From a virus, in the IMG/VR virus record IMGVR_UViG_3300035703_000158, positions 1 to 43,692 of that record: DNA of 43,692 nt; one strand, given 5' to 3'. How positions within the stretch are numbered: position 1 is the stretch's first letter; each line of letters starts with the position of its first letter. The notes below the pieces were generated by a model. That model made no database searches. It was given only the letters and a program-made list of their open reading frames with translations, and was not told the DNA's origin. The translations under genes and the position numbers were made by a program. This document shows positions 1-5,846 of this stretch, piece after piece.

Positions 1-1058
1 GCTGCGCCCTCGCAGCGGTCGCGCTGCGCCTTCAGGCGTTGTCGCTGGTAGTCCTTAAAGGCCTCAGACCCGAGCAGCTCCTGCGGCCGCGGCGGATCCT
101 CGAGCGGGTCGCGGGTGACAGGGAACAGGCCGCGGATGTTGTGGTCCCAAGCGCAGCGCTGCAGCTCAACCATGGCTGGGTCGATGCGCAGCTCCTGCTG
201 CTGCAGCTGGTTCACAGCCTTGAGCACCGGGGCCAACGCCGCCGGCGTCAGGTGGCTGAGATCCAGCCCGGCACGGCTGCGCACCAGCGGCTGCTTGTTG
301 TCCAGGTGCCCGCCGCCGTGCATCCCCTCCCATGGCCGCGGCGGCACAAGCATTGGCAGCCGGCGTGCCTGAAAAGGCCGCGGCGGGTTGGCCTTGATCA
401 CAGCCTCCGCTGTTGCAGTGGGCCGCACGGTGCAGCGCAGCCGACCATTGCGGCTGGTGGTGCCCACCTCCACCAGATCGGTGTTGCCCAGGATCACCTG
501 CAGCAGCAGGTTGCCCACCTCCACCTTCTCTGTGTGTGTCCAGCCGCTGCAGTCCAGGCGCAGCTGCTCGAGCACCTTGGTGTCGCTCAGCGCCCGTGCC
601 CCTTTGCGTTTGCGGATCAGCCGCATCAGGTCAGGGCTGGCCTGCTCGATCCGTCCGGCTTTGAGCTCGTCCTGCAGGGCCTTGCCGATGGCACCGGCCA
701 GGCGGCGCTGCTCAGGGCGCTGGCTGATCTGGTCGATCACCACACCCAGGGCGATGGCAGCAATGGACCTTGGTCCTCGGTTGGTGACGTGCAGCAGCAG
801 GGGCCAGGCGGCGAAGTGCGGGCCCGGCTTGTTGGGGTTGGCCAGCAGCTCCTCGAGCAGCAGGCCCAGGGCCACCGTCACCTGCTCGGCGTACTGGGTG
901 AACAGGGCCCGGCCGTACTCAGTGACGCTCTCTTTGCCCTGCGCTTTCAGCTTGGCTCGGGCATTGATTGCATCCCATTTCGCCCGCTCTCTTTCCCTCT
1001 CCTCCCTCTGCTTCTGCAGTTTGTCCACAGGGGTGGACGCGGGATTTCTGGGTTTCAA
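1..1058 (-). CDS. T7-like RNA polymerase, N-terminal part, second copy (cut by window edge)
   Basis: This is the first ~352 codons of a single-subunit, T7-family DNA-dependent RNA polymerase, which would transcribe phage middle and late genes. It aligns codon for codon with the 5' part of the complete gene at 40794-43205, with mostly silent changes and a few conservative replacements such as Lys/Arg. The assigned start is a TTG at 1058, the same position as in the complete copy; an ATG a few bases upstream is out of frame. The catalytic C-terminal half lies outside the window. The gene points away from the tRNA-like att site and integrase, as expected where attP separates int from rpo. Confidence 0.85.
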   Translation of the reverse strand, partial: MKPRNPASTPVDKLQKQREERERERAKWDAINARAKLKAQGKESVTEYGRALFTQYAEQVTVALGLLLEELLANPNKPGPHFAAWPLLLHVTNRGPRSIAAIALGVVIDQISQRPEQRRLAGAIGKALQDELKAGRIEQASPDLMRLIRKRKGARALSDTKVLEQLRLDCSGWTHTEKVEVGNLLLQVILGNTDLVEVGTTSRNGRLRCTVRPTATAEAVIKANPPRPFQARRLPMLVPPRPWEGMHGGGHLDNKQPLVRSRAGLDLSHLTPAALAPVLKAVNQLQQQELRIDPAMVELQRCAWDHNIRGLFPVTRDPLEDPPRPQELLGSEAFKDYQRQRLKAQRDRCEGA

Positions 1059-1092
1059 CTCGCATTTTTGGGTGCTTTCAGCAGTAATTCCA

Positions 1093-1106
1093 CCCCACCT
1101 GTGCAG
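1093..1106 (-). promoter_or_regulatory. CTGCA-type motif upstream of RNAP (copy 1)
   Basis: On the minus strand this reads CTGCACAGGTGGGG, a half-degenerate member of the CTGCA-N4-TGCAG family found upstream of capsid, tail and DGR genes. It lies 35 bp before the RNAP TTG start. It is identical in the second copy at 43240-43253, although the adjoining spacer has diverged. Confidence 0.45.
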
Positions 1107-1147
1107 AGATGGCTAACTCGTTGCTGCGGCTGATGGATGCGAGTGCT

Positions 1148-1161
1148 CTGCAGGGGTGGAA
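1148..1161 (-). promoter_or_regulatory. Inverted partner of the RNAP-upstream motif (copy 1)
   Basis: The minus strand reads TTCCACCCCTGCAG. This is the same motif as at 1093-1106 in opposite orientation, placed between the att-like tRNA fragment and RNAP. It is unchanged in the other copy at 43295-43308. The 20 bp at 1121-1140 between the two motifs carry six transitions between copies, so the motifs look selectively conserved. Confidence 0.4.
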
Positions 1162-1170
1162 TGACATTTT

Positions 1171-1214
1171 TCGGATTTTAAGTCCGCTGCGTATACCAAT
1201 TCCGCCATGCTCCC
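1171..1214 (-). other. attP-like 5' half of tRNA-Leu(UAA)
   Basis: The minus strand from 1214 reads as the acceptor strand (GGGAGCA), D-arm and complete anticodon arm of a tRNA-Leu, with loop CUUAAAA (anticodon UAA) closed by CGGA/UCCG. Similarity to a tRNA then stops: no variable arm, T-arm or 3' acceptor strand follows, so this is not a functional tRNA gene. The fragment sits about 120 bp from the gene block that ends with the integrase. The T7-like cyanophage P-SSP7 carries a 42-bp piece of its host's tRNA-Leu beside its integrase, so this is very probably the phage attachment core. It is a 5' rather than the usual 3' tRNA segment. Confidence 0.8.
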
Positions 1215-1251
1215 GCCTGTGACCGCAAGGGATCTCAGGGATTCAGCCGTC

Positions 1252-1285
1252 TGCGGAGACTGCCGAACCCAAGCAGTCTGCCGCA
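1252..1285. other. Hairpin between att-like site and the integrase-side genes
   Basis: An inverted repeat of 12 bp with one bulged base (arms 1252-1263 and 1273-1285, 9-nt loop) lies just beyond the stop of the 1336-1566 gene. There is no T-run, so an intrinsic terminator is doubtful. The inner seven pairs persist in the diverged second copy near 43399-43432 while the outer pairs weaken. It could be an arm-type recombination site or an RNA structure. I see no gene between 1215 and 1335. Confidence 0.35.
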
Positions 1286-1335
1286 GCGAGCAGGCAGAGA
1301 ACCCGATCCGGTGGACGCATCCACAACGGCAGGCG

Positions 1336-1566
1336 TCACTGGCTGAAGACGGGCAGCGGGGCAGGGCCAGCGGGTTCAGCCCGCACACCGCCGGGTGAGA
1401 AGGGGTCCATGCGCAGGCGGGTGCGGTAGTTCCCGTTGAAGTCCGGCACGGTGCAGCCGGTGAAGAGCGCGTTCTCTGGTGTGATCTCGACGCCGTAGTT
1501 CCAGCCGCAGGCCGGGCCATAGAGCTGGGCGATGAGGGTCAGCGCAAGCACCGGCGTGTCCTCCAT
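1336..1566 (-). CDS. Conserved 76-aa protein of unknown function beside att
   Basis: The product has no family I recognise. It has a short hydrophobic N-terminus (VLALTLIAQLYG) and two cysteines in a Trp/Tyr-rich segment (CGWNYGVEITP, FTGC), so a small exported or membrane-linked protein is possible. The ATG at 1566 lies inside the 3' end of the 1539-1775 gene, a 28-bp overlap that suggests translational coupling. The second copy at the right window edge keeps the frame with few amino-acid changes (for example Glu/Gln, Val/Ile), which supports real coding. It is the last gene before the att-like site. Confidence 0.6.
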   Translation of the reverse strand: MEDTPVLALTLIAQLYGPACGWNYGVEITPENALFTGCTVPDFNGNYRTRLRMDPFSPGGVRAEPAGPAPLPVFSQ

Positions 1567-1775
1567 GCCCAGTGGAGGAACAGCCCGATCGCAGCGAAGG
1601 GGGCAACAGCCCCCAGCGCAGTGATCACAAAGGGCAAGGCGATCAGGCCAATGCCGCTGATGGCGATGCAGGCCAGCAGGTAGGCGGCCAGCTCGATGGG
1701 CTTGGGCTTCCTGGCCGGCGGCCTGTCAGGCAGGAACTCGAAGGTGTTGTCGGGGTAGATGACCAGGCGGGTCAT
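1539..1775 (-). CDS. Small two-helix membrane protein downstream of integrase
   Basis: This is a 78-aa protein with a polar N-terminus (residues 1-27, ending in a Pro/Lys-rich stretch) and two adjacent hydrophobic segments around residues 28-48 and 50-70, then a basic tail (WRTRRCLR). That architecture is an integral membrane hairpin. The ATG at 1775 lies four bases after the integrase stop, so it is in the integrase operon. A superinfection-exclusion or other lysogenic membrane function is conceivable from position alone; sequence shows only membrane character. Confidence 0.6.
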   Translation of the reverse strand: MTRLVIYPDNTFEFLPDRPPARKPKPIELAAYLLACIAISGIGLIALPFVITALGAVAPFAAIGLFLHWAWRTRRCLR

Positions 1776-1778
1776 TGA

Positions 1779-2774
1779 TCAGTCCTCCAGGGCGTTGACG
1801 CAGGCGGCCAGCGCATCGGTGTGCAGGTGCAGGTAGCGCTGCACTGAAGCCAGGCTGGTCCAGCCGCCGTAGGCCATCAGCTGATGCAGCGGGATGCCGC
1901 GGCTGGCCAGCTTGCTCGCGCAGGTGTGGCGTGTGGTGTGGATCGACAGGGCACGGTCATCAGCCAGGCCCAGGGCGGCCTTGCCCAGGTTGAACAGGTG
2001 CTGATAGCGGGTGTAGCGGTAGGGCCAGACGCGATGGCCCGGCACTGCAGGCAGGTGCCCCTCCAGGGCCTCGATGGCACGGCGGGTGAGCGGCACTGAG
2101 CGGGGCTTGCCGTTCTTGGTGGCCCAGAAGGTGACGCGCCCCTTCACCAGGTCCACGTCCTGGCCCTTGAGCCGTTCAGCCTCACCCCACCGGCAGGCGG
2201 TCTCGAGCAGGAACACCAGCAGATCGGCTGCTGCAGGCTCACCGATCTGGCGGAAGTAGTGGCAGAAGCGATCGCGCTCTTCATCGCTGATCACCCGGTC
2301 CTTGGTGTTGGTCAGCCGCATCTGTTGCGGCATCCGCGGCAGCTCCTGCAGGTGCCCGTGCAGGTGGGCATCGGAGAGCATGGCTCGGATGGCTGCGACC
2401 TTCTTGTTGATGGTGCTGGGCCTGTTGCCTTTGGCCTGCAGCTTCTGGCGCCAGCCATCAACCAGGGCAGCGGTCACGTCGGTGACAGGGAAGTAATCAC
2501 CGAAGAACTCAACGGCCTCGCGGCTGTAGATGGCAGCGGTGCGCTCGTAGGCAGTGCCGGCCCAGCGGATGCGCATCGACAGCGCCCGAGCCTCCTTGAG
2601 GGTGAACGGTGGCGTGGCTGATGGCTTGGCCTCGCGTTGCAGCAGCAGCTCGAGCAGCTCACGCTTGCGGGCCAGGGCCTCGGCTCTGGTTTTGCATTTG
2701 CCTGTGCGGCGGGTGCCGTTGACGGTGACATCGGCAACCCAGCCATCGGCAACCTTTCGGATGCTTCCTGCCAT
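1779..2774 (-). CDS. int: Tyrosine recombinase / phage integrase
   Basis: This 331-aa site-specific recombinase should integrate and excise the phage at the tRNA-Leu site about 560 bp downstream. The C-terminal catalytic domain shows the first Arg in CRWGEAERLKG (about residue 195), HTTRH at 279-283, Trp305 in YGGW replacing the third His, and the nucleophile Tyr314 in RYLHL. A basic N-terminal arm and a SAM-like core domain (about residues 50-150) precede it. Length is normal for the family. The start is the ATG at 2774 behind a CA-rich leader with no Shine-Dalgarno sequence. The gene shares an orientation with the MarR-like regulator upstream (35-bp gap). Confidence 0.95.
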   Translation of the reverse strand: MAGSIRKVADGWVADVTVNGTRRTGKCKTRAEALARKRELLELLLQREAKPSATPPFTLKEARALSMRIRWAGTAYERTAAIYSREAVEFFGDYFPVTDVTAALVDGWRQKLQAKGNRPSTINKKVAAIRAMLSDAHLHGHLQELPRMPQQMRLTNTKDRVISDEERDRFCHYFRQIGEPAAADLLVFLLETACRWGEAERLKGQDVDLVKGRVTFWATKNGKPRSVPLTRRAIEALEGHLPAVPGHRVWPYRYTRYQHLFNLGKAALGLADDRALSIHTTRHTCASKLASRGIPLHQLMAYGGWTSLASVQRYLHLHTDALAACVNALED

Positions 2775-2809
2775 GGGACTGGTGGTGGTGGTTGTTGTGG
2801 GGTGAGGGC
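2775..2809 (-). promoter_or_regulatory. CA-rich SD-less leader of the integrase
   Basis: On the minus strand the gap before int contains CAACAACCACCACCACC ending six bases before ATG. There is no purine-rich ribosome site. The same leader type precedes the genes starting at 3916, 4403, 5447, 5846 and 6611. This copy lacks the hairpin seen in several of the others. Confidence 0.55.
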
Positions 2810-3127
2810 TCAGATGCCCTCGAGTTGCCTGACCAGGGCCTTGCCCTTGGCCGTCAGGCGAACCATGAAGCGGCGGCCTTCATCGGGATCCCTGAAGGTC
2901 TCGAGGAGGCCATGGCCGTCGTATCCCTTGCGGTGCTTGTCGCCCAGGGCATGGACGGTGCGGGACACGGTGGAGTTGGAGAGGTTCAGGGCCTCTTCCA
3001 GCTCCTCGTAGGTGCAGCGCCCTTGGGCGGCCACCACCAGGAAGACTTGCGCGTGGTGGATCGGGAACTGCGTGGGGTTGAGAACGGAGAAAGCAGCCAG
3101 AGCCCTCTCCAGCTGACGTAGATCCAT
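2810..3127 (-). CDS. MarR-like winged-helix transcriptional regulator
   Basis: This 105-aa protein has a single winged helix-turn-helix: helices in TYEELEEALNLSNSTVSRTVHALGD (residues about 39-63; the recognition helix is the NSTVSRTVHAL part) and a wing (LLETFRDPDEGRRFMVRLTAKG) ending in LTAKGKALV, the typical MarR C-terminal helix entry. It should bind DNA as a dimer. A perfect 14-bp palindrome (GACTCCTAGGAGTC) lies 17 bp before the ATG, suggesting autoregulation. It is directly upstream of int, so it is a candidate lysogeny or excision controller. No Shine-Dalgarno site is visible. Confidence 0.8.
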   Translation of the reverse strand: MDLRQLERALAAFSVLNPTQFPIHHAQVFLVVAAQGRCTYEELEEALNLSNSTVSRTVHALGDKHRKGYDGHGLLETFRDPDEGRRFMVRLTAKGKALVRQLEGI

Positions 3128-3143
3128 GGGCCAAAACGCCTGC

Positions 3144-3157
3144 GACTCCTAGGAGTC
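3144..3157. promoter_or_regulatory. CCTAGG operator A (perfect palindrome)
   Basis: GACTCCTAGGAGTC is a perfect 14-bp palindrome 17 bp upstream of the MarR-like gene. The core ACTCCTAGGAGT recurs exactly at 7384-7395 before another winged-helix gene, with degenerate copies at 7369-7380 and in 40755-40790. This is a likely operator for one of the phage regulators. Confidence 0.65.
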
Positions 3158-3257
3158 TGGCACCGGTGGAGCCATAGGCGCTTGGCACTGCCGATGGTCT
3201 CGACATACAGCGAAAGCCCGTACCGGCACTGGCCTGCGGGGATTTCGATGGAGGCAA

Positions 3258-3668
3258 TCAGGCAGATAGACACTGGCTTTTCTCGTCGCAGGTGGATAGC
3301 TGGACACCTAGGGCTTTAGTACAATCGTACTGCCCAAAATAGTTGCGGATGAGCTGTTCTCCCGCCTCACTCAGCTGCAGCTGCAGCCCACGCCGGTGCG
3401 GGTGAGGCCTCACCTCAAGCAGGGAGTAAGGGCTCTCCACCCAGGCGCCTTGGCTGTAGCGGGCCCGGCCCCTGAGCAGGGAGATCAGGCGGCTGATGGT
3501 GGCCGGTGGCAGGTCGTTGCCATCGGCATCTCTCATCGCCCGTTGCAGGTCAGGGATGTTGTCGATCCCGGAAGCGATCAGCAGCAGGGCCTCGGCGGCA
3601 TTGATCGGCACTGCCCTGTTTTTCTGGCGCAGGGCACCAAGGAAGCCAGCCAGGTTGGTGGTGTTCAT
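3258..3668 (-). CDS. Winged-helix regulator, 136 aa
   Basis: The protein resembles the MarR-like neighbour in plan: an N-terminal helix pair (INAAEALLLIASG), a helix-turn-helix with DLPPATISRLISLLRG (about residues 50-68), a wing (SPYSLLEVRPHPHRRGLQLQLSEAG) and LSEAGEQLI leading to the last helix. It is probably a DNA-binding dimer of the MarR/PadR-like fold. The ATG at 3668 overlaps the stop of the preceding 83-aa gene (ATGA), so the two are translationally coupled. A LexA-box-like sequence lies inside its 3' end. The target is unknown; the CCTAGG and GTGGAGAACA sites are candidates. Confidence 0.7.
   Translation of the reverse strand: MNTTNLAGFLGALRQKNRAVPINAAEALLLIASGIDNIPDLQRAMRDADGNDLPPATISRLISLLRGRARYSQGAWVESPYSLLEVRPHPHRRGLQLQLSEAGEQLIRNYFGQYDCTKALGVQLSTCDEKSQCLSA
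3318..3331 (-). promoter_or_regulatory. Cyanobacterial LexA (SOS) box candidate
   Basis: The minus strand reads AGTACGATTGTACT, a full match to the cyanobacterial SOS-box consensus RGTACNNNDGTWCB described for Anabaena LexA. It sits inside the 3' end of the 3258-3668 gene and about 190 bp upstream of the MarR-like gene, so it could place that gene and int under host DNA-damage control. Single short match; no promoter mapped. Confidence 0.45.
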
Positions 3669-3916
3669 GCCGCCACCTGCTGCTGGGCGTTGCGCACCTT
3701 CATCAGCGCTGCATTGGCAACGGCCAAGGCGTCAGCTGTATCAGCCCAATCAGCGCAGCCCTGAGGGCAGTGCTGCACCTGCAGCTCGAGCAGTTCGGTG
3801 AGCAGGTGGGTGCGGGGCTTGAGCAGATCAGCGATCAGGGCCGCTTCATCTGCAGAGATGGAGAGTTGCAGCACAGGTCTGCACTGGTGGTGAGTTGTTG
3901 TTGTCAGTGTCGGCAT
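3665..3916 (-). CDS. Hypothetical 83-aa protein coupled to the winged-helix regulator
   Basis: No family recognised. The N-terminus is Thr/His-rich (MPTLTTTTHHQ), echoing the MxTTTT starts of other genes in this arm; the body is a predicted helical protein (LSISADEAALIADLLKPRTHLLTELLELQ) with two Cys (CPQGC). The ATG at 3916 was chosen because it directly follows the CA-rich leader and the terminator-like hairpin; the longer open frame upstream runs through that hairpin. The stop overlaps the next start by four bases. Confidence 0.65.
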   Translation of the reverse strand: MPTLTTTTHHQCRPVLQLSISADEAALIADLLKPRTHLLTELLELQVQHCPQGCADWADTADALAVANAALMKVRNAQQQVAA

Positions 3917-3960
3917 GGGTGGTGGTTGTTGAAAAGGGCAGCACCGGCAAGGCGCTGCCC
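3917..3960 (-). terminator. Intrinsic-terminator-like hairpin plus CA-rich leader
   Basis: On the minus strand GGGCAGCGCC pairs with GGTGCTGCCC (10 bp including one G-U, 5-nt loop TTGCC; 3936-3960), followed by TTTT (3932-3935) and then CAACAACCACCACCC right before the ATG at 3916. A terminator would end the transcript from the ribbon-helix-helix gene before the next gene; the alternative is an attenuator or RNA-processing hairpin controlling it. Confidence 0.6.
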
Positions 3961-3968
3961 GATGGCCA

Positions 3969-4148
3969 TCAGTCAGTGGCAGGCATCCCCACCTCGAGCA
4001 CGTGAGCGCAGAGGTTGGAGAGGCTGCGGCCCTGCTCAAGTGCTGTGTTCAACAGCCTCTGGTGCAGTGCGTAGCTGATGGTGATCGTGATGCGCGCAGG
4101 GGATCGCTTGGCGAAGGCCACGCGGTCACGTAGCGAGAGAGGTTCCAT
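3969..4148 (-). CDS. Ribbon-helix-helix (Arc/CopG-type) small regulator
   Basis: This 59-aa protein is missed by a 60-codon cutoff. After a basic N-terminus (MEPLSLRDRVAFAKRSP) comes the pattern of a ribbon-helix-helix repressor: a beta strand with alternating residues (ARITITIS, about 18-25), helix A (YALHQRLLNTALEQG), a short turn (RSLSN) and helix B (LCAHVLEVGM). Such proteins bind operators as dimers of dimers. Unlike most genes in this arm it has a good Shine-Dalgarno site (GAGGAG, about 6 nt before the ATG at 4148). It sits just upstream of the terminator-like hairpin at 3932-3960. Confidence 0.7.
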   Translation of the reverse strand: MEPLSLRDRVAFAKRSPARITITISYALHQRLLNTALEQGRSLSNLCAHVLEVGMPATD

Positions 4149-4220
4149 GGGATCTCCTCGGTGGATACAGGGCAGAGCCCTGCAGGTGGCCGAGCCTCTG
4201 GGCCCGGCCGCGGGCAGAGA

Positions 4221-4403
4221 TCAGGGGCCCGGGAAGGCGGTGAGGGTGCTGCGGTCCGGTATCGGCTGCGGTGCTGGCTGCACTGCGCTGATGGGACTGG
4301 CCAGGCGTTGCGGTGCCTGCTGCGGCGGCTGCGGTTGTGGCCAGGCCAGGGCAGCCAGGCCCCAGCCGAGCACCACAAGCGTGCAGTAGTCAGAGAGTTT
4401 CAC
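4221..4403 (-). CDS. Small membrane-anchored Pro-rich protein
   Basis: This 60-aa product has one N-terminal hydrophobic helix (residues 5-20, YCTLVVLGWGLAALAW) followed by a Pro/Gln/Ala-rich tail without secondary structure. No family recognised. The start is a GTG at 4403, accepted because it follows the arm's usual leader (CAACAACCACCGCC) after a strong hairpin at 4444-4475. Between its stop and the next gene (4149-4220) there is only a short CAGGGC/GCCCTG hairpin. Confidence 0.5.
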   Translation of the reverse strand: MKLSDYCTLVVLGWGLAALAWPQPQPPQQAPQRLASPISAVQPAPQPIPDRSTLTAFPGP

Positions 4404-4478
4404 GGTGTTGGCGGTGGTTGTTGTGGCAGGCAGAGGCCTGCAGGGGCACCACCGGCAAGGCGCCGGGAGGTGCCCGGG
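4404..4478 (-). promoter_or_regulatory. Hairpin plus CA-rich leader cassette
   Basis: After the ardC-like stop the minus strand forms a nested hairpin (outer GGGCACC/GGTGCCC at 4444-4450 and 4469-4475, inner CCGGC/GCCGG), then CAACAACCACCGCC before the GTG start at 4403. The stretch GCGCCTTGCCGGTG is shared with the hairpin at 3936-3960, so the two are related copies. Confidence 0.5.
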
Positions 4479-4484
4479 CAGGCG

Positions 4485-5447
4485 TCAGGCGTCGGCCTCT
4501 ACGTCAGGGCCACAGATGGCATTGGCCGCGGCTGAGGCCTGGCCCAGGGCCTTGAAAAGCGCCTTAGGGCCCTCGCGCAGCACACCGGCCCAGCTGCCCA
4601 GATAGGCGGCGTGGTTCTCGGTGCTGCTGCTGATCTCAAGCCGGTTACAGATCAGGAAGGCGGCGAGCTCTGCCACCAGCTCCTCGCGGGCGTAGTCCGC
4701 GGTTCCCTTGCCGGTGCCCAGCTTGCGGTTGAGCCTGCTGCTGTGGCCGGTGCTGTGGGCCTGCTCGTGCGCCCAGGTGGCGTAAAGGCCTTCGGCGGTC
4801 TCGAATTGGGCCCTGGTGGGCATGGTGATCTGATCAGCGCTCGAGCTGTAGAAGGCGCGATCACCGCCCCAGGTGGTGGGCACCGGCCAGGCACCGAGCA
4901 CCTGCTCGGCCAGGGCCAGCCTTTCCGGCTCGGGCTTCACCACCACGGCACCAACGGCCGCGGCGATCCGAGCCTCGAGGGCCTGCTGTGCCTCTGGTGT
5001 GCTGCCCACCAGGTCGGCCACGTTGAACACGCAAACCGGTTTGAAGCTGACCCAGGCAGCCACCAGCGGCGAACCATCCGGGCCGGTGACGGGCTTGCCC
5101 TGCTCGTCTTGCTGCTCGCGCTTGTTCAGCTGTGGCCGCAGCACGTAGCAGCCTTTTGAGCCCTTGCGAGGGTGCCAGCCCTCAGCCTTGGCTTGAGCGC
5201 TACCCAGCCACAAGGGCAGGGAGAACCCGCGGCAGGCTGCCCACATCTCGAGCAATGCAGGGTTACTGCCCCGGTAGGGCTGGCCGGTGATCAGGTTGCG
5301 GTGCTGGCCCTGGTGGCCGTGTTGGGCCCAATCCCGGCGCCAGGGGTTGACCCCCTGCTCGAGCAGATCAACTAGGGCCTGGCACAGCTTCTCTTCAGCT
5401 GTGGGACCGTCGTACGTCTTGCGGGCCTTGGTGGTGGTGGTGGCCAT
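4485..5447 (-). CDS. ardC: ArdC-like antirestriction protein (ssDNA-binding + metallopeptidase)
   Basis: The 320-aa product matches the ArdC/TraC-type family: an N-terminal ssDNA-binding domain (about residues 15-150, with YRGSNPALLEMW and WVSFKPVCVFNVADL) and a C-terminal zincin-like domain with HEQAH at 227-231 plus His235, and a downstream helix (YAREELVAELAAFLIC) carrying the conserved Glu cluster. Family members protect incoming DNA from restriction; several ride on plasmids and phages. Length is typical. The start is the ATG at 5447 (MATTTT), preceded by the CA-rich leader and no Shine-Dalgarno site. Position in the early arm fits expression on entry. Confidence 0.85.
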   Translation of the reverse strand: MATTTTKARKTYDGPTAEEKLCQALVDLLEQGVNPWRRDWAQHGHQGQHRNLITGQPYRGSNPALLEMWAACRGFSLPLWLGSAQAKAEGWHPRKGSKGCYVLRPQLNKREQQDEQGKPVTGPDGSPLVAAWVSFKPVCVFNVADLVGSTPEAQQALEARIAAAVGAVVVKPEPERLALAEQVLGAWPVPTTWGGDRAFYSSSADQITMPTRAQFETAEGLYATWAHEQAHSTGHSSRLNRKLGTGKGTADYAREELVAELAAFLICNRLEISSSTENHAAYLGSWAGVLREGPKALFKALGQASAAANAICGPDVEADA

Positions 5448-5529
5448 TGGTGGTGGCGTGGTGGTGGTTGTTGTTGGGCAGCCGTGAGGGCTGCAGAGAA
5501 GGCCCGCAGGCCCTCAGTGCAGCCGTCAC
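5448..5529 (-). promoter_or_regulatory. Repeated intergenic cassette, copy 1 (hairpin + CA leader)
   Basis: A 45-bp unit at 5485-5529 recurs at 5878-5922 with a single mismatch. On the minus strand it begins at the upstream gene's TGA stop, forms a long hairpin (outer GGCTGCA/TGCAGCC), and is followed by CCCAACAACAACCACCACC and then ATG. Gene stop, hairpin, leader and start therefore form a reusable module. Confidence 0.7.
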
Positions 5530-5846
5530 CAGATCGCGCAGTCACCGTCACGGATCGCAGCAGCGAGGGCCCCGGCTGCGGCCTTGGCTTCGGGCCCCTG
5601 GGCCACGGCTTGGTAGTTGGTGAGGGCCGATGCGGCCATCCAGTCGGTGCGGGCTAGGTGGCGGCGCTTGGTGGTTGTCCAGTAGGGCCGCACCCGGCCC
5701 ATGCGCAGGGCCCAGAGCTCACGGCGGCCGGCCTCATCCCAATCCGGGATCAGCGACATCTCGAGGGCCTCGGCTGCAGCCACTAGCAGCCGTTGGGAAT
5801 CAGGGCCGCAGGGGATCGGCATGGCGGCGGCGGTGGTGGTTGTCAT
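5526..5846 (-). CDS. Hypothetical 106-aa protein
   Basis: No family recognised. The protein begins MTTTTAAAMP, the Thr-run start shared by three neighbours, and continues as an Ala-rich, mostly helical protein with several Trp (ELWALRMGRVRPYWTT, TDWMAASALTNYQAVA). It lies between the sliding-clamp-like and ardC-like genes, separated from each by near-identical 45-bp hairpin units, so it is probably an early-expressed accessory protein. The start is the ATG at 5846 right after the CA-rich leader; an internal ATG nine codons in is possible. Confidence 0.6.
   Translation of the reverse strand: MTTTTAAAMPIPCGPDSQRLLVAAAEALEMSLIPDWDEAGRRELWALRMGRVRPYWTTTKRRHLARTDWMAASALTNYQAVAQGPEAKAAAGALAAAIRDGDCAIW

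Larger units (their letters stand above)
1..1545. repeat. Left copy of a 1545-bp diverged terminal duplication
   Basis: Positions 1-1545 align without gaps to 42148-43692 (constant offset 42147). The shared segment holds the RNA polymerase 5' part, two promoter-like motifs, the tRNA-Leu fragment and the gene next to the integrase. The copies differ by scattered substitutions only. In the stretch I compared (168-236) most differences fall at third codon positions or are synonymous, so both copies have evolved under selection. This is not an identical phage terminal repeat. It fits either adjacent related prophages or a circular genome closed across two strains. Confidence 0.9.

Noticed and set aside
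39-1133. Long plus-strand frame opposite the left RNAP copy
   Set aside because: It is antisense to the RNA polymerase coding frame, and the same shadow recurs opposite the complete gene (41025-42623, 532 aa). High G+C with strong codon bias leaves such frames open; composition is Leu/Gln/Ala-rich without any domain.
1171-1214. Functional tRNA-Leu gene or intron-split tRNA
   Set aside because: No T-arm, variable arm or 3' acceptor half occurs downstream in the expected orientation. The anticodon loop is not interrupted, so a group I intron does not explain the missing half. A GGTTCG word in the hairpin at 1252-1285 lies on the 5' side and is not a T-arm of this tRNA.
1113-1520. 135-aa minus-strand frame crossing the tRNA fragment
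   Set aside because: It contains the well-known artefact translation GSMAELVYAADLKS of tRNA-Leu and lacks the conserved frame of the real 76-aa gene it overlaps.
1-1545. Direct terminal repeat of a packaged T7-like genome
   Set aside because: Terminal repeats made at packaging are identical; these copies differ at many, mostly synonymous, sites.
2986-3273. 95-aa minus-strand frame between the two winged-helix genes
   Set aside because: The first ~45 codons look mildly protein-like, but the frame runs into the MarR-like gene out of frame, becomes Ser/Trp/Pro-rich and crosses the palindromic operator.
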